From Bacteroides sp. OF04-15BH (GTDB taxonomy: Bacteria; Bacteroidota; Bacteroidia; Bacteroidales; Bacteroidaceae), in the NCBI RefSeq assembly GCF_003477995.1, contig NZ_QUEM01000007.1, forward strand, positions 1 through 64,000: a DNA stretch of 64,000 bases, given 5' to 3'. Position numbers and translations under genes: made by a program. Positions within the stretch are counted from its first letter, which is position 1. Every line of letters starts with the position of its first letter. This document shows, in pieces, positions 8,919-19,300 of the stretch. The notes beneath the pieces are model-generated. The model did not search any database. It was not told the DNA's origin and worked only from the letters and a program-made list of their open reading frames with translations.

Positions 8919-8956
8919 AGCCAGAGAGTCAGCAGGCTCTCCGGCTACTTTTTTTT
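8919..8956 (+). terminator. Terminator or attenuator between rpmF and fabH
   Basis: Hairpin AGCC-GAGAG against CTCTC-GGCT (8919-8946, with one mismatch), followed by eight T (8949-8956). fabH starts 15 bases later without a clear promoter of its own, so partial read-through (attenuation) is possible. Confidence 0.75.
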
Positions 8957-8971
8957 AGAAACTTCTGTGAA

Positions 8972-9973
8972 ATGGAAAAGATAAATGCAATTATTACCGG
9001 TGTCGGTGGTTACGTTCCTGATTATGTGTTGAATAATGAGGAATTGTCGCGTATGGTGGATACCAACGACGAGTGGATCATGACACGTATCGGTATCAAG
9101 GAAAGAAGAATCTTGAACGAAGAGGGACTGGGTACCAGTTATCTGGCACGCAAGGCTGCCAAACAGCTGCTGCAGAAAACCGGTGTGAGCCCGCTGGATG
9201 TGGACTGCGTCATCGTGGCTACCACTACCCCCGACTACCACTTCCCTTCAACAGCTTCTATTGTGATCGGTAAACTGGGTATGGAGAATGCCTTTGCCTA
9301 TGACCTGCAGGCTGCATGTAGCGGTTTCCTGTTTGCCATGGATACAGCATCAGCGCTCATCACCAGCGGACGTTACAAGAGAATCATGGTGATCGGTGCC
9401 GACAAGATGTCTTCTATGGTTGATTATACAGACCGCGCCACTTGTCCTATCTTTGGTGATGGTGCCGCAGCCGTATTCGTTGAGCCGACCACAGAAGATC
9501 TGGGATGGAAGGATTCTTATCTGCGTACCGACGGAAAGGGACTGCCTTTCCTGTGCATGAAGGCAGGTGGTTCTGTTTGCCCTCCTTCTTATTTCTCTTT
9601 GGACAACCGCATGCACTATCTGCATCAGGAAGGAAGAACCGTGTTCAAGTTCGCCGTGACCAACATGAGCGACACTTGTGCCCTGATTGCCGAGCGTAAC
9701 GGACTGAACAAGGACAACATTGCATGGGTAATTCCTCATCAGGCCAATGTGCGTATCATCGAAGCTGTGGCCAACCGTCTGGAACTCCCGATGGACAAGA
9801 TGATGATGAACATCCAGCGCTATGGAAATACCAGTGCGGCAACACTTCCGCTGGCTCTTTGGGATTACGAAAAGCAGTTGAAGAAGGGAGACAACCTGAT
9901 CCTCACAGCTTTCGGAGCAGGATTCACTTGGGGAGCAGCCTACATGAAGTGGGGATATGACAGTTCCAAATAA
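8972..9973 (+). CDS. fabH: Beta-ketoacyl-ACP synthase III
   Basis: A 333-residue condensing enzyme that starts fatty acid synthesis by joining an acyl-CoA primer with malonyl-ACP. The catalytic triad is complete: Cys116 in QAACSGF, His256 in IPHQANVR and Asn286 in YGNTSAA. Length and the thiolase-like two-half layout are normal for FabH. It follows yceD-rpmF, as in many bacteria where the plsX/fabH block is joined to rpmF; plsX is not present here. A terminator lies right after it at 10003-10034. Confidence 0.96.
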   Translation: MEKINAIITGVGGYVPDYVLNNEELSRMVDTNDEWIMTRIGIKERRILNEEGLGTSYLARKAAKQLLQKTGVSPLDVDCVIVATTTPDYHFPSTASIVIGKLGMENAFAYDLQAACSGFLFAMDTASALITSGRYKRIMVIGADKMSSMVDYTDRATCPIFGDGAAAVFVEPTTEDLGWKDSYLRTDGKGLPFLCMKAGGSVCPPSYFSLDNRMHYLHQEGRTVFKFAVTNMSDTCALIAERNGLNKDNIAWVIPHQANVRIIEAVANRLELPMDKMMMNIQRYGNTSAATLPLALWDYEKQLKKGDNLILTAFGAGFTWGAAYMKWGYDSSK

Positions 9974-10002
9974 AGACTGTTCGATATAATTTAAAATAAC
10001 AG

Positions 10003-10034
10003 AAAAACGCATCGTTTTCAAGGTGCGTTTTTTT
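10003..10034 (+). terminator. Intrinsic terminator after fabH
   Basis: Perfect 9-base arms AAAAACGCA (10003-10011) and TGCGTTTTT (10024-10032), with a T run to 10034. The mirrored A run means it could also act leftwards. Confidence 0.8.
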
Positions 10035-10047
10035 ATTCAATAAAATC

Positions 10048-10938
10048 ATGACTATGACACATAAAGCCGGATTTGTGAATATTGTGGGAAATCCGAATGT
10101 CGGAAAATCCACACTGATGAACCTGCTGGTGGGCGAGCGTATTTCCATTGCCACCTTCAAGGCTCAGACCACGCGTCATCGCATTATGGGTATCCTCAAC
10201 ACCGAGGACATGCAGATCTGTTTCTCTGATACTCCCGGAGTGCTGAAACCGAATTACAAGTTGCAGGAGTCTATGTTGAACTTCTCGGAGTCTGCCTTGC
10301 AGGATGCCGATGTCTTGCTTTATGTGACCGACATGGTGGAGACTCCGGACAAGAACGAATCCTTTTTGGAGCAGGTTTCCAAGATGAATGTGCCGGTATT
10401 GGTGCTGATCAACAAGATTGACCTGGCCGACCAGAATTCGTTGGGCGACAAGGTGGCCGTATGGCACGAGGTGTTGCCGCAGGCCGAAATCATCCCGATT
10501 TCCGCCAAATGCAAGTTCAATGTGGATGTGGTTCTGAAGCGAATCAAGGAACTGCTTCCCGACTCTCCGCCTTATTTCGGTAAAGACCAGTGGACCGACA
10601 AGCCGGCCCGCTTCTTTGTCACGGAAATCATCCGCGAAAAGATTCTGCTGTATTATGACAAGGAAATCCCTTATTCGGTAGAGGTTGTGGTAGAATCCTT
10701 CAAGGAAGACAAAAAATCCATTCATATTCACGCCGTCATCTATGTGGAGCGTGAGTCACAGAAAGGAATCATTATCGGCCATCAGGGTGTGGCCTTGAAG
10801 AAAGTGGCTTCGGAGGCCCGTAAGGAACTGGAACGCTTCTTTGGCAAGAGCATCTATCTGGAGACTTTTGTCAAGGTGGACAAGGACTGGAGAAGTTCCG
10901 ACAAGGCCCTGAAGAACTTTGGTTATAACTTAGATTGA
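10048..10938 (+). CDS. era: GTPase Era
   Basis: A 296-residue GTPase needed for 16S rRNA maturation and 30S assembly. The P-loop GNPNVGKST (residues 14-22), the effector loop with conserved T-T-R-H, DTPG, and NKID are all present, followed by the C-terminal KH RNA-binding domain with the segment GIIIGHQGVALKKV. An in-frame ATG at 10054 is an alternative start two codons later. It is directly followed by der, another ribosome-assembly GTPase, 33 bases downstream. Confidence 0.96.
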   Translation: MTMTHKAGFVNIVGNPNVGKSTLMNLLVGERISIATFKAQTTRHRIMGILNTEDMQICFSDTPGVLKPNYKLQESMLNFSESALQDADVLLYVTDMVETPDKNESFLEQVSKMNVPVLVLINKIDLADQNSLGDKVAVWHEVLPQAEIIPISAKCKFNVDVVLKRIKELLPDSPPYFGKDQWTDKPARFFVTEIIREKILLYYDKEIPYSVEVVVESFKEDKKSIHIHAVIYVERESQKGIIIGHQGVALKKVASEARKELERFFGKSIYLETFVKVDKDWRSSDKALKNFGYNLD

Positions 10939-10971
10939 TTAATAGGCTGTGAAGCCAAAACAGAACAAAAT

Positions 10972-12285
10972 ATGGGAAATTTAGTTGCTATTGTAGGACG
11001 CCCCAATGTCGGGAAATCTACTTTGTTCAATCGTCTGACCAAGACGCGCCATGCGATAGTCAGCGATGAGGCCGGAACGACACGCGACCGCCAGTATGGC
11101 AAGTCGGAGTGGATCGGCCGTGAGTTCTCAGTGGTAGACACCGGAGGATGGGTTGTCAATTCAGATGATATCTTTGAAGAAGAAATTAGAAAGCAGGTTA
11201 CTTTGGCCACCGAAGAGGCTGATGTGATTCTGTTTGTAGTTGATGTGCATAATGGCGTGACCGATTTGGATGAGGCTGTTGCCGGCATCCTGCGTCGCAC
11301 CAAGAAACCGGTAATCCTGGTTGCCAATAAAACTGATACCAACGACTTGATTTATAGCGCCGCCGAATTCTATGCCTTGGGATTGGGCGATCCGTATTGT
11401 ATTTCTGCCGCTACCGGTAGCGGCACGGGAGACTTGCTGGACTATGTGGTTTCCAAGTTTCCGAAAGAGGCAAAGGAAGAGGCCGATGAAAACATTCCCC
11501 GTTTTGCCGTTGTCGGCCGTCCGAATGCCGGCAAGTCAAGTCTGGTCAATGCCTTTATCGGCGAGGAACGCAATATCGTGACCGATATCGCCGGAACCAC
11601 CCGTGATTCCATCTATACCCGTTACGACAAGTTCGGCTTTGATTTCTATCTGGTGGATACAGCCGGTATCCGTCGTAAGAATAAGGTGACTGAGGATTTG
11701 GAATACTATTCGGTGATGCGTTCTATCCGTTCCATCGAAAACTCCGATGTGTGTATCCTGATGATTGATGCCACCCGTGGTATCGAGGCGCAGGACCTGA
11801 ATATCTTCCAGCTCATTCAGCGTAACAACAAGAGTCTGGTGGTTGTGGTCAACAAATGGGATTTGGTAGAAGAAAAGACTACTGCGGTGATGAAAGAGTT
11901 CGAACTGGCTATCCGCAACCGTATGGCTCCGTTTGACGATTTCCCGATTATCTTTGCTTCAGCTTTGACCAAGCAGCGCATCTTCAAGGTGCTTGAAACT
12001 GCCAAGGATGTGTTCTTGAGCCGTAAGACCCGCGTGTCAACAGCCAAACTGAACGAAGAGATGCTTCCGTTGATCGAGGCCTATCCGCCACCATCCATCA
12101 AGGGTAAGTATATCAAGATCAAATACTGCATGCAGTTGCCGAACACACAGATTCCTTCTTTTGTGTTCTATGCCAACCTGCCTCAGTATGTCAAGGAACC
12201 GTATAAGCGTTTCCTGGAGAACAAGATCCGCGAACGCTGGAACTTCTCCGGAACACCGATAAATATATTTATTAGACAGAAATAA
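10972..12285 (+). CDS. der: GTPase Der (EngA), double GTPase
   Basis: A 437-residue protein with two GTPase domains in tandem and a KH-like C-terminal domain, acting in 50S subunit assembly. The first domain has GRPNVGKST (8-16), DTGGW and NKTD; the second has [17 protein letters not shown] and NKWD. The C-terminus ([11 protein letters not shown]) matches the family. It follows era, and its TAA stop overlaps the start of the next gene by one base, so the lipoprotein downstream is translationally coupled. Confidence 0.97.
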   Translation: MGNLVAIVGRPNVGKSTLFNRLTKTRHAIVSDEAGTTRDRQYGKSEWIGREFSVVDTGGWVVNSDDIFEEEIRKQVTLATEEADVILFVVDVHNGVTDLDEAVAGILRRTKKPVILVANKTDTNDLIYSAAEFYALGLGDPYCISAATGSGTGDLLDYVVSKFPKEAKEEADENIPRFAVVGRPNAGKSSLVNAFIGEERNIVTDIAGTTRDSIYTRYDKFGFDFYLVDTAGIRRKNKVTEDLEYYSVMRSIRSIENSDVCILMIDATRGIEAQDLNIFQLIQRNNKSLVVVVNKWDLVEEKTTAVMKEFELAIRNRMAPFDDFPIIFASALTKQRIFKVLETAKDVFLSRKTRVSTAKLNEEMLPLIEAYPPPSIKGKYIKIKYCMQLPNTQIPSFVFYANLPQYVKEPYKRFLENKIRERWNFSGTPINIFIRQK

Positions 12286-12683
12286 TGAGATTCAGCCGGT
12301 CGTTTGTTGCAATATCCATTGTGCTGTGCGTGCTTTTGAGTGTCTTGTCCTGCAAAAAAGAGTCGCGGGAAGATGCTGCGGCGCAAATGGCTTTAACCTG
12401 CTATCAGCATTTGATAGCCGAGGAATATGATGCTTATCTTCAGGCAATGGTGGATTATGAACACATGCCTGCATCATATCGTGAGGAACTGAAAGCCCTG
12501 TTGGCTCAGTATGTCCGGAAAGAAATGACTGAGCGCGGAGGGTTCTCCAACGTAACGGTCAATTCCGATACGATTATAGGAACGCGTGCCAATGTGTTCT
12601 TGCAGGTAAAGTTCAAGGATGACTCAACGGAAGAAATTTCAGTTCCCATGATTTATGTTGGGAATGCCTGGAAGTTGCAATGA
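12285..12683 (+). CDS. Small lipoprotein, NTF2-like (DUF4878-type)
   Basis: A 132-residue lipoprotein with a lipobox LSVLSC (Cys at about 23) after a hydrophobic signal. The mature part, with an N-terminal helix (AAQMALTCYQHLIAEEYDAYL) and then strands ending in VGNAWKLQ, resembles the NTF2-like DUF4878 lipoproteins common in Bacteroidales. The role is unknown. It overlaps the der stop by one base and is closed by the hairpin at 12720-12751, so it is the last gene of the era-der unit. Confidence 0.75.
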   Translation: MRFSRSFVAISIVLCVLLSVLSCKKESREDAAAQMALTCYQHLIAEEYDAYLQAMVDYEHMPASYREELKALLAQYVRKEMTERGGFSNVTVNSDTIIGTRANVFLQVKFKDDSTEEISVPMIYVGNAWKLQ

Positions 12684-12719
12684 CCGGAGCCGATACGGAT
12701 TTTTTGAATTATATTCATG

Positions 12720-12751
12720 ATCGCGGGTGTGTCCTCAGACACATCCGCGAT
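12720..12751 (+). terminator. Strong hairpin after the era-der unit
   Basis: Inverted repeat of 13-base arms (12720-12732 and 12739-12751) with a single G:U-compatible mismatch and a 6-base loop. The T run behind it is short (TTGCGTTT), so it may be a transcript-end stabiliser or a weak terminator. Confidence 0.7.
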
Positions 12752-12913
12752 TGCGTTTATATATGCAAGATTTTTCTGTTTCGGACGTTGCGGGACAGTA
12801 CCGGCAATCTGAAATTTGTCCGGTTTGTGTAGAATTGTAATATGTTTGTAAGAACTTAATTTTTAATAATGGGTTAATCTTCTATAAACTGTATTCTTAT
12901 ACTATTGTTATTA

Positions 12914-12943
12914 TTGTGTATTCATTTCATTTTTGTATCTTTG
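12914..12943 (+). promoter_or_regulatory. Promoter of giant-protein module, copy 1
   Basis: TTG (12914-12916), 19 bases, then TATCTTTG (12936-12943), a consensus -7 box. The same TTGTATCTTTGTA-like core stands before copy 2 at 22344-22351. In both, the sequence AACTAAACT-(G/A)-A begins exactly 50 bases after the start of the -7 box (12986 here). Confidence 0.7.
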
Positions 12944-13329
12944 TAAGCAAATTGTGTGATACAATTATTACTAACTGCAAGAATAAACTAAACTGAACTA
13001 AATGTAATCTAATGATGTGTAAGAGAAAAATCATGTCTTTTGAAGAATAGCTTGTTTTGACCAGCTAGGGCAACCAGATATCTTGAGTTGCTGAAAAATT
13101 ACCAAATCTTTGTGTGACTGCGTGTATGCTGAGTCTGTTACGAAACAGTTTTAGCATACTATAAACGTGTGTGTTCATTTCTTTCATGTCGTGCATTGCG
13201 GCATACAGGATAGGTAGCGACAAACAATTACTTAACTTTTTAGTGATTAAAAAACTGGCTCTCGCCGATTAATTTGTTTAACTTTTATTTTTCGGTAAGA
13301 ACTTACCGGAGCATCGGACAACAAAAGTA
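12944..13329 (+). other. Long 5' leader with two hairpins
   Basis: About 380 bases without a credible gene between the promoter and the ATG at 13330. It holds a hairpin at 13125-13158 (TATGCT/AGCATA plus CTGTT/AACAG) and a palindrome CGGTAAG/CTTACCG at 13293-13308, 21 bases before the start codon. An 11-codon frame at 13014 is too short to claim. Copy 2 of the module starts its coding region where this extra leader begins. Confidence 0.5.
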
Positions 13330-16300
13330 ATGAGAAAAAGAACTATACCTTTATTTTTATTGGTGCCGGCAGTTGCATGGTCTATAGCTGGAAATTTGAG
13401 TGATGACCACCTTACTGCCATTAAAAACAAACTGAACTCCATTCCGGATTCCATGTTTTCATCTGTGAAGAAAGAAGATTTGCTGAAGGATGAAGTATAT
13501 ATGAAATTGGCGCGCGACGGATGGAGTCAGGATGAAATCAAGTCAATCTTCGGGGATTATCTGAAGCGTAACAAAAGCAAAGTAAGAGGTTCGCTGGAAT
13601 ATGGCAGATACGCGAAGCAATGGCTTCCGACTTATGGCTATACTCCAGGCGGAGATACGATATATCAATTTGCAGACACTGCCTATAACGAAAATATGAT
13701 GCGGGCCGTGAAATCTTATGCCCGGACAAAAGAAGGCAATGATTTTAATGGCTATTATTTGTCGGAAGAGTATTCTCCGGAACCAAGATTACGTGGAGAG
13801 CGTCAGCCGGGAGTGTTCAGACCGGCAAAACCAAAACCGTCATCCGGTAGAATCCATTGGATTCAGGTGCATCCGACAGATCCGGACAAACTTATGGTAA
13901 TCCCCGACGGTTCCGGTATATGCCGTACTGACGATGGCGGAAAGCATTGGGAACTGATCACCGACCGCATTCCGGAAAGATATCATCGGAACACGGCGAC
14001 TCATTCAGCCATACCGGTTGATCCGGATGACTGGGATCATCTGTTTGCCTTCATGTCCAATGGAAACCCGGTTTATGAAACCATGGATGGCGGTAAGACA
14101 TGGACAAGAGTTGAGGGAGCTACCCATAAGGGCTTTAAACGTGGTCATGCTTTCAGAGACAGTGAGGGTACGCTTAAGTTCATCGGTGCTGTGCAGAATG
14201 GTGGAAACAATTACTGGTCAAGTGAATTGTGGATTAGTGAAAATAAGGGAGTAACATGGAATCGAGTACAGATTCCGGACTCTTTGATTGATGTCCGCCC
14301 GGAGAATAACGTAAAAGGTGCCTGGTTCCAGGAAACGGCTTTTCATCCTAAAAACCGTGACCTGATCTTCTTTCCGACTTCCAGAGCTATTTATTACTTT
14401 GACAATGGTGGCAGACCCGAGGTGGTTAATGGAGTAAAGAAATATGTCCTGAAGAAGCTGCACTTCAAGGTGTATAATGCCGACAGTACACAATTGCGTT
14501 GCGAGGGATACAACTTCCCGTTTGAGGCAACCACTCAGGCTTTCCTGAATATCAATCCGAACAATCCGAACGAAATGTGGTTTGCTACTGGTTCGCGTAA
14601 CGTAAGTTTTGGCAGTTATTCGGCCTTATACCGTTCAAGAGACGGAGGTAAGACCTGGATTACTTTGCAGGAGCCTTATCACGGAATCGGTAGTGGAAGA
14701 ATTTACGGAAATGAATGCCCTTGGGGATGGCTTGGAGGCTTTGGTGTAAACTATGCGGATACAAGATACCTCTATGGATGTTCCATGAGCTCGGGATATA
14801 GTGAGGATGGCGGTGTGAACTTTAGAGAGTATGCATGGGGTAACCGTCTTAAGTCATTGCAGGCAGACGGCAATTATTATCATGTAACCAATTCACGCCA
14901 TAATGCGGACAATCATGCTATTGTATCTCATGCGTCCGGAAGAGTGTTCAGAGCCTCGGACAGCGGTATTCTGATGAAGGACAAGAATATCAATAACCAC
15001 GAGTGGACCAATATCGGAGGTGATATGGGACAGATGCTGTTTTACTGTATCCGTGTGAATGAATTCGGTGACCAGATGATGCACGGAAACACTCAGGATA
15101 TTGATGTGCAGACTTATCGTGAAGGAAGATGGGGAAATTGGCGAGGATATGAAGGAAGCACTGCCTTTATCAATCCTTACAGTAATATGGGCTATTATCC
15201 GTCTGGCGGTGGAGGTATTGACGGCCTCGACTATGGCAGCTGGGTCGGTCATGATGTTAAAGCCGATGTTTGTACCGGTAACTGGTATGTGCAGCAGAAT
15301 GAAAAACTGTTTATCATAGAGGATTTCGGAAAGAAATCACGCCGAGTGAAGATTCAGAGTGCTACCGGTGAGGACCAGAACGTAAACTCTTATGTGCTTT
15401 CCCGAAACAACCCTTCAAATGATGGCTCTACAGTCTGGGTAAGAACCGGAGGCAGTTGGTTCAGATATTCGCACGACAACGGCAATACCTTTACTTATGC
15501 CTATCAGGTGGCTAATTTGAATAATGTGCAGACTTTTGCCGCTGACCCGAATAATTGGACAAAGCTGTATATTGTGGCGAAGTCTGGTTCTGATTCAAAG
15601 ATATATTTGTGTGATATGGTGAAGAAAACCATATTGCAGGACCTGACATACAATCTGCCTAAGAATATGACTTGTAACTCTCTCTTCTTGCATGAAGGTA
15701 GCGGAGATTTGTATTTCTACAATAGCTCAACCGGTATCTTTATTTTGGAGAACGGTTCTACGGAGTGGAAGTTCTGGATGAAGGGATATAATGCGGCAAA
15801 ATCAGGAAGTGTGATCATCAATTATACAACACAGGAGATGGTGCTTCATGATTATGGTCGTGGCATTTATGTGGCAGACTTGGAGAACCCGTCTGACCGT
15901 TATTTTGATGATGGATTTCAGCTGAAGGCATTGTCTTGCAATTCCGGCAGACTTACTTTGGGAATCAATACTCACTGGACCATACCGTTCTACTATAATT
16001 ATGTATGGACGGTAAATGGAGTGGATGTGAACAATCCTTATCAGTACCTGACGCATTCTCTGAAGGCAGGAGACAAGGTGCAGCTTAAGCTGACTCTTAG
16101 AGAGTCGCCGGATGTGTCTACTCTGTCTGAAGTTTATGTGGTGAAAGATTCAGATTTAAATGGATCGGTTGCGACAAGACAGAGTAAAACGGCAGACAGT
16201 CGTCCGAAGGCATTGTATTCTGATGGAAACGGACGCGTGGATCTGGGTTATGTGGATTTGTTCCTGAACGACTTCAGTATAGATTTGTGGGTTTGTCCGG

Positions 16301-19300
16301 AATCATCAACGGGAGTCATATTGGCCAATGGTCAGAAAGTACAGACCAGAGACGGTAGAGGCTGGTGGTTGGGTCTGGATAATGGTATCCTGAAGTTTAA
16401 TTACGTACCGACCAACAGATTTGATCAGCCGACTTACGAAACCAGAGCAGATCAGGAAAGAACGCTTCAGGCAGGCACCTTACCGTTGAAGAAATGGAGT
16501 CATGTCGTACTGACTCAGGAAAGAAACGGTTCTATCTCCATCTATGTAAACGGAGTCAAGAAGGTAACCGGCGAAAGAATACTTCCAAAGCATTCTTTGA
16601 ACAATGCCCTGTATCTTTCTTTGTTTGCAGACGGATATGAGCAGGCTCCTCTTACCGGAACTGTTGATGAACTCAAGATCTGGAAATATTCGATGAGTGA
16701 AGCAGATGTAAGAAAGGCTATGAATTCGCAGATTACTTCGAATACGGATGCCCTGGTATATTATAACTCTTTCGATGCGGACAAACTGGAAGACAATAAG
16801 GAAGCATTCTCACAAGTGGCTCCACATTCCAGAATTTTGGCACGTACAAAAGCGATGCTGTCTCCTGTGGCTGGTAAGGCAGAAACGGTAGAACGTGGAA
16901 TTCCTGCTTCTGGAGGATGGATCGGAGATGAGGCTGTGGCTAAGGTATCTCTGAAGGGTGCAAATGATCAGGCTTTCGCAAGTTCTGATTTATATGCCTA
17001 TTCATTCCGACATAACTTCCTGGAGGATACATTGTCGAATCTGAATTCGAAATATTACACCGTTGCGCCGTATGCTTATATCTTAAGAGATTTTGCAGCA
17101 ACAGACTTGACTCAAAAGGTTAATATCATTTTCAGAAAGAATGATAATATGAAGTCAACAGAATATCGTTTGTATTCGGCTGCTGCAGATGCTCCGTCAT
17201 CTTATTGGACTGAGATTGCCAAATTGCAGATCAATAGTGATGGAAACTATGAGGCAGAAGGACTGACTCTGCAACAGATTCTGAATAACAAGCTGATTAT
17301 TGTCAGTCTGGACAACGGTATTGAGATTATTCCGGATGAAGGAAGCAATATGAAGGCCGGTAAGGTAACCGTAACCGAAAGCGGATATACGGAAGTGCCG
17401 TTTACCGCTTATCTCCGTGGTGGAAATGAACCGGAAGACGAATGCAGACTGAAGGCTTCTTCTGCGGCAGTGAGATTTGATGGTCCGTTGAACTTTGTTC
17501 AGGGAAAGGCTACTGGCAAGATCATTATCGATTCTGACAAACTGGATGATTTGACTTCCAATATTGTTAGCATATCGTCAGATGATGCACCGGTTGTTCC
17601 GTTCTCATTTGCTATCAGCGATCAGCGCATATCAAATTATGAGCGAAATGCTGTAAGAGGCAATTGGGGAGGATTCTATGTCGGTGACGCTTCTACGTTC
17701 AGTTCATTGAATTCATCGAATACGATGACATTTATGACTTGGATACGTATAGAGGATAAATCAGTTTTAGAGAAGCTGGTTGGTCTGATGATGTTCCGCA
17801 GCAGTAGCGGTGCAACAGGTTTACATATTGACAGAGGAAACGTACGCTGTCACTGGAATGAGGAGTCCTGGAGCTGGAGTACGGCATCAGACCTTAACAT
17901 TACGGCGTCAGACCTGGGTAGATGGATACATATTGCGATGGTGGCACGCCCGGATGGTATGGATTACTATCTCAATGGTCGTAAGTTTACGATTGCCCGT
18001 GGCATGAGCCGAACCAGAATCGCTTCTGAAATGATGTTGGGTATGACTGTCTCTGGTGAGAAGTATTTTAAAGGCTCTTTTGATCAGTTGATGGTTTGGA
18101 ACCGTTCTCTGACTCAGGATGAGGTATTGCATTATATGCATCACCCGGTTGAGTTGGGCAATAACGGACTGATTGCTTATGCCAATATGGATGCGAAGGA
18201 TTCCAATGGAATGCCTGTTGAGTTGGTTTCCGGTAAATCATTCAGAACAAATGGTGGAACGGAATTAACGGTTTTATCAGAGATTCCATATAATCCGGCT
18301 TATTCAGTAGCACATACATCGGTTGATGATAAGGCATGCATACATGTTTCTTCGAATGGCAGTCCTGTGGACTATGCGTTGAATGTATTTAAGGACTATT
18401 CTTACAATTACATTCAGAATGCACGGTCTTTGGAACTTCCGTTAACAAAGGAAAGTTATTCTTTGGTTCCATTGAACAGTGTTGCCTATGGAGAATCGGA
18501 TGTCTTGAAGTTAGACTATACCAGTGCCATTCTGGCTTCCGGTGATCCGGTTAGACTGGCCATACGTCCGTTGGGTTCTTTAGAGCCTTATACTATGTTC
18601 TATGAGAGTGTAGCAGATACTGATGGCCATGTGTCTTTCGAGATTCCGGCTCAAAGCATACAAGGAGCGGTAGAAGTGATGTTCTTCTCAACCCAAAGTG
18701 TTTCTGAGCGTCCGATAAAGGCGAGCTTGTCTTTATACGATAAGGAACAGCGTCCGGCAAATGCTTTTGTGCTTCATGATGAGGAGAAGGAGATTCATTT
18801 TGATGTAACGTTGCGTTCCGGAAATCCGTCGGTAAAGGTCCCGGTATACATCAAGGAAACCTCTTATGCGAAGGCTCTCACAGATTCGGTAGACCTTTCA
18901 GTGAAGAATCCTAGAGTAACTGTGGTTTTGGACTACGATCAGCTGAATAAGCTGGCATGGAATCCGGTCACCGTAAATCTTCTCGGTGTAGATTCCGAGC
19001 CGGTAGAGTTGAATGTTGCTCTGGAACCTAAAGTCCGTCTCTCCGTTGCTGGCACAGAAAAAACGCTGCACAATGCGTCATCTTCGGTACCGACATATCC
19101 AGTAAAGGTTGAGCTGGTACAAGGTATTCTGGATGAAGATGTGAAGTTGGAAGTTGTATCCGATGTGCCGGGAGTCGTGAATGGAATGGCTGGTGTGATG
19201 TTTAACAATACCAATGTCAAGTATTCCGATTTGAAGTTCTTTGGTGTAGAGAATCATTTGGATGATGGATGGAACCTTGTGGGTAATCCTTATCTGGCTT

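Noticed and set aside
13014..13049. 11-codon upstream frame in the copy 1 leader
   Set aside because: Too short and without a ribosome site; not different from chance.
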